Below, piece after piece: positions 25,553 to 33,439 of a DNA stretch of 64,000 nucleotides. The stretch's first letter is position 1; each line of letters starts with the position of its first letter. The position numbers and the translations under genes were made by a program. Source of the stretch: Prescottella subtropica. Lineage in GTDB: Bacteria; Actinomycetota; Actinomycetes; Mycobacteriales; Mycobacteriaceae. The notes beneath the pieces were generated by a model. That model was not told the DNA's origin. It did not search any database and worked only from the letters and a program-made list of their open reading frames with translations. The stretch is from the NCBI RefSeq assembly GCF_005434945.1, contig NZ_SKCH01000019.1, forward strand, positions 1 through 64,000, read 5' to 3'.

Positions 25553-25971
25553 CGAGTGGTACGCCCCCGCGGACGGGAGGACGTGGACTTCTTCGCCGGC
25601 GCCTTCGCAGGGGGTTCCTTCTGCGTGGCAGTTTTCTGTGCGCCGGCCTTCTTCGGGGCGGGCGCCGGTTGTGCGGGCGCGCCGCGCTCGTGGAGTTGCC
25701 TCAGCACGAGCGCGGCGCCCCCGACGGTCAGGACCACCGGCCATTCGACGATGCCGACGACACCGGCGGCGGCCATCGTCGCGATCGCGGCGGGGGTGGA
25801 GTGGCTGCCCTGTTCGAGGCCGCGGCGGGTGCCGTCGGCGACTCCGCTCACGGCACCGCGGACACCACCGACGAGGCTACCGACGGCGGCCCCGCCGAGC
25901 GCACCGATCGACGAGGTGGTGACGTCGGCGATGCCGGTCACGGCACGAACTGCACCGTCGGAGAACGACAT
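25549..25971 (-). CDS. Small membrane protein with Lys/Pro/Ala tail, first gene of the ATPase operon
   Basis: About 140 residues. The N-terminal half is Ala/Gly-rich (TSSIGALGGAAVGSLVGGVRG); one hydrophobic region follows (about 60-85, with GIVEWPVVLTVGGAALV), and the C-terminal 45 residues are a basic low-complexity tail (APKKAGAQK, KEPPAKAPAKK, RPRGRTTR) like the tails of mycobacterial nucleoid or histone-like proteins. ATG at 25971 has GGAGG just upstream; an in-frame ATG at 26025 is also possible. The stop overlaps the ATPase GTG. It recalls the small membrane protein next to mycobacterial ctpH (Rv0426c). The function is unknown; the tail could bind nucleic acid or acidic lipids. Confidence 0.68.
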   Translation of the reverse strand: MSFSDGAVRAVTGIADVTTSSIGALGGAAVGSLVGGVRGAVSGVADGTRRGLEQGSHSTPAAIATMAAAGVVGIVEWPVVLTVGGAALVLRQLHERGAPAQPAPAPKKAGAQKTATQKEPPAKAPAKKSTSSRPRGRTTR

Positions 25972-26109
25972 TCGGCCTCCGTTCGCGCGGTGACCGTTGT
26001 GTGCGGTGCTTGCTGCCTGTGCCATCGAACCACCCGTCCGGTCGGTGTGTGGGATCGAGCGTCACGCGTAGCCCGAGTCTAGTCCCGACGATCCGAGATC
26101 TGAACCGGT

Positions 26110-26119
26110 TATCGCGATA
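26110..26119. promoter_or_regulatory. Short palindrome in divergent promoter region
   Basis: A perfect 10-base palindrome TATCGCGATA lies between the divergent ATPase operon and the methyltransferase gene, in a stretch with weak -10-like hexamers. It could be an operator, but ten bases can arise by chance. Confidence 0.25.
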
Positions 26120-26166
26120 GCTGGGTGAATTGTCTTGTGTTTCAAGATCTGTGTACCCTCGGGCCG

Positions 26167-27024
26167 ATGGGCAGGCAGCGCGGTGGGCGCAGGAGTGAGG
26201 GGCGCGTCCCCCGCGGCGACGAGGGGCCGGTCGCCGGCGTGTACGACATCGACACCGGGACGTGCGAGCTCGAGGAGGATCCGTTCGACCGGCAGAGCTG
26301 GATCCTGCGGATCAACGGGGAACCGAGCTCCCACATCGACCTGGCCGATCCGCGGACGCTGGCCTTCGACTACATGCGCTGGATCGCGGAACTGACGTGC
26401 TCCCAATGGGATTCGCAGGCGTCGTTGCGTGTCCTGCATCTCGGTGGTGGAGCGTGCACGCTCGCCCGCGCGTTCGCGTCGATGTTTCCGCAGTCGCGGC
26501 AGGTCGTCGTCGAGTTGGACGGGCGCCTGGCCGTGCTGGTGCGAGAGTGGTTCGACCTGCCGCGGGCCCCGCTGCTGCGGGTGCGGGTGGGGGAGGCGCG
26601 GGCGGTCACCGAGACCCTCACCGCCGACAGTCGGGACCTGATCGTCCGGGACGTGTTCGCCGGGCACACCACACCGCGGCCGCTGACCACCCTCGAGTTC
26701 ACCCGGCACGCCCGGCGGGTCCTCGCCCCGGGCGGCGTCTACGCCGTCAACTGCGGCGACACCCAGGATCTACGACGGGCCCGGGCGGAGGCCGCCACGA
26801 TCGGCGCGGTGTTCGAACACACCGCGATCATCGCCGATCCGGCGATGCTCAAGGGGCGCCGCGAGGGCAACATGATCATCGCCGGCAGCGACGTGCCGAT
26901 CGGGCGGTCACCGGCCCTGGCCGGTCGGGTTCTCGTCGGCGGCACCCAGGCCCACGTGTGGACCGACGATCAGGTGCGCCGGTTCGCCGAGTCCGCGACA
27001 GTGCTCCACGACCTCGGCGGGTGA
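26167..27024 (+). CDS. Spermidine synthase-like methyltransferase-fold protein
   Basis: About 285 residues with the SAM-binding Rossmann fold of polyamine synthases. The nucleotide site reads VLHLGGGACTLARAFA (about 95-110), followed by QVVVELDGRL (acidic residue at the end of strand 2) and LIVRDVFAGHTTP (strand 4 Asp). This is the wording of the short spermine/spermidine-synthase-like group common in actinobacteria, often annotated SpeE-like; whether it transfers aminopropyl or methyl groups is not established. ATG at 26167 is chosen because the preceding residues in frame look non-coding; no ribosome-binding site is visible, so the message may be leaderless. Cytosolic. Confidence 0.78.
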   Translation: MGRQRGGRRSEGRVPRGDEGPVAGVYDIDTGTCELEEDPFDRQSWILRINGEPSSHIDLADPRTLAFDYMRWIAELTCSQWDSQASLRVLHLGGGACTLARAFASMFPQSRQVVVELDGRLAVLVREWFDLPRAPLLRVRVGEARAVTETLTADSRDLIVRDVFAGHTTPRPLTTLEFTRHARRVLAPGGVYAVNCGDTQDLRRARAEAATIGAVFEHTAIIADPAMLKGRREGNMIIAGSDVPIGRSPALAGRVLVGGTQAHVWTDDQVRRFAESATVLHDLGG

Positions 27025-27037
27025 GGTGGTGGCGTCG

Positions 27038-27145
27038 TCAGTCCGGGAGCAGATCCGGGGTGGCGACACCGAGATCGGAGGAGCCGATGGAGCTGATGAA
27101 GCTGCCCGGGAGCAGGAGTTGGACCAGTTCGGTGAGGAAAAGCAC
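27038..27145 (-). CDS. Possible 35-residue hydrophobic peptide downstream of SdpI homologue
   Basis: A short frame with GTG at 27145, preceded by GGAGAT at a good distance of about 7 bases. The product begins LFLTELVQLLLPGSF, hydrophobic and probably helical, and ends with a polar GSSDLGVATPDLLPD. It lies 41 bases after the stop of an SdpI-family gene on the same strand. It might be a small membrane or secreted peptide. No family was recognised. The frame is short enough to be chance, so confidence is low. Confidence 0.35.
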   Translation of the reverse strand: MLFLTELVQLLLPGSFISSIGSSDLGVATPDLLPD

Positions 27146-27186
27146 GATAGATCTCCATGAGTGGTGCGGGTGAATCGCGGTCGAGT

Positions 27187-27567
27187 CTAGGCGTCCGGGT
27201 TGCCCGCTTCGTCGCCCGGTAGAGCGCGTGCCGCGCGGATCCCCACCCACGCTCCGGCGCCGGTGAATCCGCCCAGAGCCACCACACCGGCGACGGTGAC
27301 CGTGGTCAGGGCCGACTCCGGCATCGGGACCAGCGCGGCGAGACCCGCGACGATCATGAGCCACCCGCCGGTCTCCGTCAGCGGCCGGCCCGCCCGGTGT
27401 GCGACGGTCCACGCCTCGTCGCTGGCCATCGTGGTGGCGGTGCGGATACCGACGTAGTGGTTGCGGCGCAGCCGGCCGCTCGCCGCGGAGCGCAGCGCCC
27501 ACACGATCAGTGCCCCACCGATCGTGAACGTCAGGCACAGGACAATCCGCAAGCCGATCGACTCCAT
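27187..27567 (-). CDS. SdpI family membrane protein
   Basis: A 126-residue membrane protein with three hydrophobic segments (about 7-27, 66-84 and 88-110). Between the first two lies RRNHYVGIRTATTMASDEAW then TVAHRAGRP, the conserved loop of the SdpI/YhfL family. Bacillus SdpI protects cells from the SdpC killing peptide and helps to sequester a repressor; most actinobacterial homologues are uncharacterised. It has only the C-terminal SdpI half (Bacillus SdpI is about 200 residues). A possible small peptide gene follows on the same strand. Confidence 0.85.
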   Translation of the reverse strand: MESIGLRIVLCLTFTIGGALIVWALRSAASGRLRRNHYVGIRTATTMASDEAWTVAHRAGRPLTETGGWLMIVAGLAALVPMPESALTTVTVAGVVALGGFTGAGAWVGIRAARALPGDEAGNPDA

Positions 27568-27633
27568 GCGGTCACGGTAGAGGACCGGCGGGTGATCCGG
27601 GCGATCCGGGCGATTGTCGGTGCGTCGGGACGG

Positions 27634-28419
27634 TCAGGCCCCGGCCGGCAGGTTGCCGAAGTCGGGGGCGCGGCCCTCCGCGAACGCCGCGAGCGCCTCG
27701 GTGTTGGCCGGTCCGCCCAGCAGGTCGGCGAAGCAGGCGTTCTCCCGGGCGCGGGCGTCGGCGATCGCGGCGCGCAGCGGTTCGGTCATCGTCTTCTTCA
27801 CCGCCATCAGGCTCGACAACGGTTTGGCGGCAAGCAGTTCCGCGTGTGCCCGGGCGGTGTCGAGCAGTTCGTCGGGCGGGCACACCCGCCACACCAGACC
27901 CATCTCCTTTGCCTGTTGCGCGTCGATCCACTCCGAGCTCATCAGGATCCAGGCCGCGTTCTGGTGCCCGACCAGGCGCGGCAACAGGATGCTCGACGCC
28001 GCCTCGGGGGCCACCCCGAGATCGGTGAACGGGCACTTGAGCCGGGCCTCGCTGGACATGAACGTCAGGTCGGCGAATCCGAGCAGGGTGGCGCCCGCGC
28101 CGAGGCCGACACCGTTGACCGCGCAGATCAGCGGTTTGGGGAAGTCGGCGAACGCGTCGATCATCCCGGTGAAACCGTGTGCGGCGCGCGGCGGATTCGG
28201 GTCGGTGGTCAGCGCCCGCATCTCGCGCAGATCGGTGCCGGCGCTGAACGCGCGACCGGCGCCGGTGAGCAGCACGACCGACACCGTCGGAGCGGCGGCG
28301 GCGTCGCGCAGCGCCTCGGTGGTCGCGTCGTAGAGCGCGGTGTCGAACGCGTTGAGGGCCTCGGGCCGGTCCAGGGTCAGGGTGCGGACGCGGGCACGGT
28401 CCTCGATACGAATGCTCAT
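27634..28419 (-). CDS. Enoyl-CoA hydratase/isomerase family protein
   Basis: A 261-residue crotonase-fold enzyme. The oxyanion-hole blocks are AFSAGTDLREM (about 58-68) and VNGVGLGAGATLLGFADLTF (about 100-120). GVAPEAASS (about 134-142) keeps the catalytic Glu seen in hydratases and isomerases, while the position of the first hydratase Glu reads Gly/Ala, so it may act as a delta3,delta2-isomerase rather than a full hydratase. Cytosolic; acts in fatty acid or branched acid breakdown. It stands alone, divergent from the SPFH gene. Confidence 0.87.
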   Translation of the reverse strand: MSIRIEDRARVRTLTLDRPEALNAFDTALYDATTEALRDAAAAPTVSVVLLTGAGRAFSAGTDLREMRALTTDPNPPRAAHGFTGMIDAFADFPKPLICAVNGVGLGAGATLLGFADLTFMSSEARLKCPFTDLGVAPEAASSILLPRLVGHQNAAWILMSSEWIDAQQAKEMGLVWRVCPPDELLDTARAHAELLAAKPLSSLMAVKKTMTEPLRAAIADARARENACFADLLGGPANTEALAAFAEGRAPDFGNLPAGA

Positions 28420-28479
28420 TCCTGCACGGTAGAGCCCGTGGCGGTCCGGCGTCGGACATTGCGGACACCCGCTTGCCGG

Positions 28480-28497
28480 TAAAGTGATATCACTTTA
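28480..28497. promoter_or_regulatory. Perfect 18-base palindrome before the SPFH gene
   Basis: TAAAGTGATATCACTTTA reads the same on both strands and is the most AT-rich point of the local sequence. It lies 51 bases before the SPFH start codon, where an operator over the promoter would be, and 60 bases from the divergent enoyl-CoA hydratase gene. The RHH protein encoded two genes down is the natural candidate to bind it; that link is inferred. Confidence 0.7.
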
Positions 28498-28548
28498 ATA
28501 TCTGTTTCGTGCGGCTCGCTGCGGGCCGCACCGACGAGGAGGGACGCC

Positions 28549-29478
28549 ATGACAACCACTGCACCCGAGCACGGCACCGCGGGAGCCACCGGAATCGAGG
28601 AGCGGGTCGGCTGGTCCGTCAACGGTTGGCCCGTCGCGATCGGCGGACTCGTCGGCATCCTCGCCGCCGCCGGCGTCATCGCCCTCGCGGTCCTGACGCT
28701 CGACGTGAACATCCCCCTCATCGTCGTCGGCGCGCTGATCGCCGTCGCTGCACTGATCGCGCTGGCCGGACTCGTGCTCGTCGAACCCGGTCAGGCCCGC
28801 GTCCTGCAGTTGCTGCACGGCTCGTACGCCGGGACACTGCGCCACGACGGGCTGCGCTGGATCAACCCGCTCGACACGCGCGAGGCGATCTCCACCCGGA
28901 TCCGCAACCACGACACCGGCAAGGCGAAGGTCAACGACGCCGACGGCAACCCGATCGAGATCTCCGCGATCATCGTGTGGCAGGTGCGCGACACTGCCCG
29001 CGCCACGTTCGACGTCGACGACTTCGAGGAGTTCGTGGCCGTACAGACCGAGGCGGCGGTGCGGCACATCGCGAGCAGCTACCCGTACGACGGCCCGGAA
29101 GACGGAGACTCGCAGGTGATTTCGTTGCGGCAGAACGCCGACGAGATCACCTCGAAGCTGTCCGCGGAGGTGGCCGAGCGGGTGCGGTCCGCGGGCGTCG
29201 AGGTCATCGAATCGCGCATCAACCAGTTGGCGTACGCCCCGGAGATCGCGCAGGCGATGCTGCGCCGCCAGCAGGCCGGTGCCGTGATCGCGGCCCGTGA
29301 GCAGATCGTGCACGGCGCCGTCGGCATGGTGGCCACCGCCCTCGAGCGCCTCGAACGCGAGCACACCGTCGAACTCGACGAGGAACGCAAGGCGGCGATG
29401 GTGTCGAACCTGCTGGTGGTCCTGTGCGGCGATCAGAGCGCGCAGCCGATCGTCAACACCGGAACCCTGTACCAGTAG
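28549..29478 (+). CDS. SPFH/Band 7 domain membrane protein
   Basis: A 309-residue protein with two adjacent N-terminal membrane helices (about 25-50 and 52-78), then an SPFH domain starting [20 protein letters not shown]. Later blocks [34 protein letters not shown] and [20 protein letters not shown] are the usual Band 7 core and helical region. SPFH proteins form large membrane cages or scaffolds and help to organise proteases or lipid domains. GAGGAGGGA is a strong ribosome-binding site. It is followed after 11 bases by an RHH protein gene, a pairing seen in many bacteria. No protease gene is next to it. Confidence 0.9.
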   Translation: MTTTAPEHGTAGATGIEERVGWSVNGWPVAIGGLVGILAAAGVIALAVLTLDVNIPLIVVGALIAVAALIALAGLVLVEPGQARVLQLLHGSYAGTLRHDGLRWINPLDTREAISTRIRNHDTGKAKVNDADGNPIEISAIIVWQVRDTARATFDVDDFEEFVAVQTEAAVRHIASSYPYDGPEDGDSQVISLRQNADEITSKLSAEVAERVRSAGVEVIESRINQLAYAPEIAQAMLRRQQAGAVIAAREQIVHGAVGMVATALERLEREHTVELDEERKAAMVSNLLVVLCGDQSAQPIVNTGTLYQ

Positions 29479-29489
29479 GCTGCGCCGTC

Positions 29490-29711
29490 ATGGTCGAACG
29501 CAAGAAGGTGCTGCTGCGCCTCGATCCCGCGGTGCACGACGCGCTGACGCGGTGGGCCGGGGCGGAACTGCGCAGCACCAACGCGCAGATCGAGTTCGTG
29601 TTGCGGCGGGCCCTCGCGGACGCGGGCCGGCTCCCGAAGGATGCCGGCGAGATGCGGCGGCCGGGCCGCCCCCGCAGGGACGACGCGGCCGACACAGCCG
29701 CCGAGGACTAG
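29490..29711 (+). CDS. Ribbon-helix-helix (Arc/HicB-antitoxin-like) DNA-binding protein
   Basis: A 73-residue protein. The N-terminal beta strand KKVLLRLDPAVHDAL and helices ELRSTNAQIEFVLRRAL are a standard RHH fold that binds palindromes as a dimer; the tail is Arg/Pro/Asp-rich. It follows the SPFH gene and probably represses the pair by binding the 18-base palindrome upstream. Automated annotation often labels such proteins as antitoxins, but no toxin gene is adjacent, and the SPFH partner is a better explanation. The stop overlaps the convergent MBL gene by 4 bases. Confidence 0.85.
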   Translation: MVERKKVLLRLDPAVHDALTRWAGAELRSTNAQIEFVLRRALADAGRLPKDAGEMRRPGRPRRDDAADTAAED

Positions 29712-30706
29712 ACGCGGGCGAAGCGGGCAGGCTCGCTGCCGGGCACCTCGGCGACCTGGCCGCGTGCGACCAGGTGCCGCAGGTGCGCGGCGGCCTCGGA
29801 CAGGGCCATGCCCTTGGCCATCGGGTGGAACTTGTCCCACGGCCGGTACCACTGCATGCGGGACGCCACCTCCCACACGGTGATCTCGTCGTCGCCGAAC
29901 GCGGCGAGCAGGTGGGCGAGTCGTTCCTCGTGGTGGTCGACGAGTTCGCCGGCACGGCCCGCGACGTCGGTGATGGGCAGGCCGTGCGCGCCGAGTCCGC
30001 GGGTGACGTCCATCTTCTGCACGCGCCGCAGCGATCCCATGAATTCGGCGAGCGCGTCGCGTTCCTCGAGTGGGTAGGCGAAGTTGCCGACGTGCGGGGT
30101 GGTCTTCTGCAGCACGTGGTCGCCGGTGAACATGACGTTCGCGTCCTCGAGGTAGAAGCACACGTGGCCGGGGGTGTGGCCGGGCGTGTACACGGCGCGC
30201 AGGTCCCGTCCGGTCAGGGCGATCAGTTCGTCGTCGACGAGGACCCGGTCGGGTGCGGACTCGGGGCCGACGGGGGCGTCCGCGCCGGACGCCTGCGTGA
30301 ACGCCTCCCGGTCGGCGAGCGGGGCGCCGGCTCGGGTGAGGTTCTCGAGCTGGTAGTCCATCCACTCCGGGCCGCGGCTCGACGACATCTTCTCGAACAT
30401 GTCGTGGTCGGCCTCGTGCATCGCGATCCACGCCCCGGACGCCTCCCGGACCCGCCCGCACAGCCCGGTGTGGTCGGGGTGGAAGTGGGTGACGACGACA
30501 CCCTCGACGTCGGTGATCGCATGCCCGACGGAGGCGAGGCCCGCGGTCAGCGCGTCCCAGCCCTCGTCGCCGTCCCAGCCGGCGTCGACGAGGACGACAC
30601 CACCCGGCGACTCCATCGCGTACACGAGCGTGCTGCCCAGCGGGTTGTGGGACATGGGGACGGTGATCTGGACGATGCCGTCACCGATCTCGGACGCATC
30701 ACTCAT
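29708..30706 (-). CDS. Metallo-beta-lactamase-fold hydrolase
   Basis: A 332-residue MBL-fold enzyme with the dinuclear metal site THFHPDHTGL (HxHxDH, about 78-87), a later His in YTPGHTPGHVCFYL and Asp in FTGDHVL. A C-terminal helical domain (about 245-332) with HHEERLAHLLAAFGDDEITV and a winged-helix-like end is found in the LACTB2-like/thioester hydrolase branch. Hydrolysis of a thioester, lactone or phosphodiester is possible; the substrate is not fixed. The ATG at 30706 has GAGAGG at a good distance; an upstream ATG at 30715 is in frame. Probably cytosolic. Confidence 0.87.
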   Translation of the reverse strand: MSDASEIGDGIVQITVPMSHNPLGSTLVYAMESPGGVVLVDAGWDGDEGWDALTAGLASVGHAITDVEGVVVTHFHPDHTGLCGRVREASGAWIAMHEADHDMFEKMSSSRGPEWMDYQLENLTRAGAPLADREAFTQASGADAPVGPESAPDRVLVDDELIALTGRDLRAVYTPGHTPGHVCFYLEDANVMFTGDHVLQKTTPHVGNFAYPLEERDALAEFMGSLRRVQKMDVTRGLGAHGLPITDVAGRAGELVDHHEERLAHLLAAFGDDEITVWEVASRMQWYRPWDKFHPMAKGMALSEAAAHLRHLVARGQVAEVPGSEPARFARV

Positions 30707-30820
30707 GGTGCACAACCTCTCCCGGACCTACTGCTGACGAGAACTCGTTCTACTTTTCGATTCCATAGTTACTCCCCGCCGCGTCGCCGCGGACGGGGAG
30801 ATCCCACTGGGCAAGAAGAA

Positions 30821-31099
30821 TCAGGACACCAGGTCCGCGTACTCGGGGTGCGTCTCGATGTACTTCGCGACGTACGAGCACGACGGCACGACGGTGAAGC
30901 CCTGCTCGCGGGTGGTGTCGAGGGCCGCCTTCACGATCTGTCCGGCCAGGCCCTGCCCGCGGAAGTCGGGTTCGGTGACGGTGTGCCCGAAGTCGCGGAC
31001 CGTGCCCGTCTCGACGTAGTCGGCGTAGCCGGCGAGGGTGTCGTCGACGTAGACCTCGAAGCGGTTCTGACCGGTGTTGTGTTCGATCCTGTTCGCCAC
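30821..31099 (-). CDS. Small GNAT acetyltransferase (YjdJ/GNAT14 type)
   Basis: A 92-residue single-domain protein of the small GNAT family. The acetyl-CoA motif is VTEPDFRGQGLAGQIV (Q/RxxGxG/A pattern, about 43-58), and the end PSCSYVAKYIETHPEYADLV is diagnostic of this group, with the Cys near the CoA thiol. It acetylates an unknown small substrate. GTG at 31099 follows an AAAGGAG ribosome-binding site. It is followed by no gene on the same strand within 100 bases and preceded by a membrane protein gene 22 bases upstream, perhaps co-transcribed. Confidence 0.85.
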   Translation of the reverse strand: MANRIEHNTGQNRFEVYVDDTLAGYADYVETGTVRDFGHTVTEPDFRGQGLAGQIVKAALDTTREQGFTVVPSCSYVAKYIETHPEYADLVS

Positions 31100-31121
31100 G
31101 ATCGGGCTCCTTTCGTTGTGC

Positions 31122-32012
31122 TTACGATCGCACGTTACCGCCCGGCCGGGCGGTGAGGCGTTCGGCGACGCGCGCCCCGACCGCGACCACGGCACCGGCT
31201 GCGGCGGCGACGAGCATGCTCGTGCGCAGCGGCCCGAGCAGCGCATCGACGAACGCCGACGCGATCACCGGGTCCACGGTTACCGGCAGCACGTCGGCGA
31301 GGTAGCGGTCCCGGACGATCCACACGGTGAGCGCGAGCAGTCCCGCCCCGGCGACGACGGCGATCCCGGTCCGCGACACGGTCCGCAGCCGCCGGCCAGC
31401 GGGGGCGGCCCCGATCGCACCGGCCGCCGCGGCCAGGGCCAGCCACGGCAGCACCGTCGCCGCGACGTCGATCCCGTGGACGGCCCGTCGTGCCGTCGCG
31501 AGTTCGGGAGATTCGAACAGCACCAGGCGCGCATCGACATCGGGGACGCGGTCGACGAACGGCACCCCGCGCTCGACCAGGACGGTGCGGGCGCCGGCGA
31601 CGATCGGTCCCAGCGCGATCGCGACGGTGCCGGCATCGTCGACGTCGACGGCGTCCACCCCGTGGTCGCCGGTGACGACGGCGATCGACGCGGCGTGTGC
31701 CCCGCGGTTCGCCTGCGACCACAACGACGCGAACCGGTCGGAGCGCACGAACGCCCCGACACCCTCGCGGACCGCCCGCGACGTCGGTGCGGTGAGTATC
31801 CCCGGATCCGTGCGGGTGAGGATCTCGTCGGTGACCCGGGCGGTGACCGCGTCCTGCACCGCCGGATCCTGCGCCACCGGGGCGACCGACGCGACGTAGT
31901 GGTCGGTGTCGGTGAGCTGCCGGTCCACGAACCGGGCCGCGATCGACGCCCCCGACAGCAGGGTCACCGCCACGAGCAGGACGGCGACGGCGACGGTCCG
32001 CAGCTGCGACAT
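31122..32012 (-). CDS. Integral membrane protein, family not recognised
   Basis: A 296-residue protein with an N-terminal hydrophobic segment (about 5-26), a long extracytoplasmic-looking part (about 30-180) rich in Asp, Val and Ala, and three hydrophobic segments in the C-terminal part (about 184-203, 217-234 and 263-282), before a short basic tail. The layout (anchor, outer domain, helices) resembles actinobacterial envelope proteins of unknown function. It lies between the MFS gene, 31 bases upstream on the same strand, and the small GNAT gene, so it may share their transcript. No catalytic motif was seen. Confidence 0.7.
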   Translation of the reverse strand: MSQLRTVAVAVLLVAVTLLSGASIAARFVDRQLTDTDHYVASVAPVAQDPAVQDAVTARVTDEILTRTDPGILTAPTSRAVREGVGAFVRSDRFASLWSQANRGAHAASIAVVTGDHGVDAVDVDDAGTVAIALGPIVAGARTVLVERGVPFVDRVPDVDARLVLFESPELATARRAVHGIDVAATVLPWLALAAAAGAIGAAPAGRRLRTVSRTGIAVVAGAGLLALTVWIVRDRYLADVLPVTVDPVIASAFVDALLGPLRTSMLVAAAAGAVVAVGARVAERLTARPGGNVRS

Positions 32013-32043
32013 GCCGCGGAGCCTAGTGCGCGCCCCGCCGATG

Positions 32044-33309
32044 TCAGCGGGACACGCGGGCGGTGACGCGCGCGAGCACGGTCAGCGCGGCGAGTACCAC
32101 CGACGCGGCCAGTACCGCCCGCAGTGCGGAGGCGGCCCCGCCGGCTTCGGCGAGCGCACCCGCGAGCGGGGCGCCGATCGCGTTCCCGGAGATCAGGGCG
32201 CTCGACAGAAGTGCCATGTGCAGGGTGCCGCGGCCGTCGGGGGTGTGGGTGGTGGCGATCTCGTAGACGGTGACGATGACCGGTCCGATACCGAGGCCGA
32301 GGACCGCGAGCACCACCGACAGCAGGGGGCCGCTCGTGACGAGCGGCAGGACCGCGCACGCCGCGACGGACCACGCGGCGGCGGCGATCAGCCGCACGTG
32401 CAGGCTCACCCGGCCGCTCGCCAGGCCCACCGCGATCGACGCGACACCCGAGCCGATCCCGAATCCGGCGTAGATCAGGCCCGCGTCGGCGATGTCGCCG
32501 TGCTCGCCGGCGAACGCCACCACCGAGTTCATCAGCGCACCGAACAGGGTGCCGATGGCGACCATGATTGCGACGAGTGTGACCCGGTCGGGGCGCAGGA
32601 ACGCGCGCAGCGGGGCACTCGCGGCGGTGGCCGCCGCTGCGGTGCGGGTGACGAGGTCGACGGTGCGGTGCCGGGCGAACAGCAGGCCGAACACCAGCAC
32701 GATCGCGGTGCACGCGACCAGTGGGGTGCCCGCCCAGTAGCGGGCGAGGATACCGACGAGCGCCGGGCCGAACACGAACGTCATCTCGTCGGCGAGGGTT
32801 TCGTACCCGAACGCCGCACCCTGGACGCGGGACCGCTGCGGCGGGTCGACCTCGGTGCGGACGAGCGCCGACCAGCGGACCCGCGCGAACGGACCGACCG
32901 GCACGATCGTCAGCCCGCACAGCGCGGCCGCCGCGATCAGCAGCGGCAGCGGTCCGTCTGCGGCGAACAGGGTGGCGGCGATGAAGATCGAATTCGCCAC
33001 CGCGAGAATCGGAATGACGATGCGCTGACCGAACCGGTCGGCGCACGTGCCGGCGAGGATGCCGCCGATCGCGGCGCCGATCGCGTACGCGCCGGCGGCG
33101 AGACCGCCCTCGGTGTACGAGTCGCGGACGATCGCCACATAACTGCTGATGCCGAGGGTGAGCATCGCGAACGGCAGCCGCGCCAGGATGCCGATCGGGA
33201 AGATCAGCGCGCCGGCGTGCCGGTAGAGGTGACCGAACGGCGGTGTGGGGCGGTCGGGTTCGGTGTCGACGGATGCCGGAGAAGGGGAGGACGAAGCGGG
33301 GGATGACAC
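32044..33309 (-). CDS. Major facilitator superfamily transporter
   Basis: A 421-residue membrane transporter with about twelve hydrophobic segments. The loop between helices 2 and 3 reads GGILAGTCADRFGQRIVI, the conserved MFS motif A (GxxaDRxGrr). The loop EVDPPQRSRVQGAAFGYETL is the second characteristic cytosolic segment. The protein looks like a drug or solute exporter, but the substrate cannot be told. GTG at 33309 is chosen since AAGGAA is 8 bases before it; a longer frame to 33381 lacks such a site. A membrane protein and GNAT follow. Confidence 0.88.
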   Translation of the reverse strand: MSSPASSSPSPASVDTEPDRPTPPFGHLYRHAGALIFPIGILARLPFAMLTLGISSYVAIVRDSYTEGGLAAGAYAIGAAIGGILAGTCADRFGQRIVIPILAVANSIFIAATLFAADGPLPLLIAAAALCGLTIVPVGPFARVRWSALVRTEVDPPQRSRVQGAAFGYETLADEMTFVFGPALVGILARYWAGTPLVACTAIVLVFGLLFARHRTVDLVTRTAAAATAASAPLRAFLRPDRVTLVAIMVAIGTLFGALMNSVVAFAGEHGDIADAGLIYAGFGIGSGVASIAVGLASGRVSLHVRLIAAAAWSVAACAVLPLVTSGPLLSVVLAVLGLGIGPVIVTVYEIATTHTPDGRGTLHMALLSSALISGNAIGAPLAGALAEAGGAASALRAVLAASVVLAALTVLARVTARVSR

Positions 33310-33439
33310 AGTGTTCCTTGTCGAGGTACGCCGAAGCGGCGTGTCGCCGTCCCACCAACACCGGCGACACCGTGATCCCAATGACTAGGGCCGAAACGCC
33401 CCGACATAACTGTGTGCAGCTGCAGGGTAGTGCGGGCCG

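Noticed and set aside
29490-29711. RHH protein as the antitoxin of a toxin-antitoxin pair
   Set aside because: No toxin gene lies next to it; the upstream partner is an SPFH protein and the downstream gene is a convergent MBL hydrolase.
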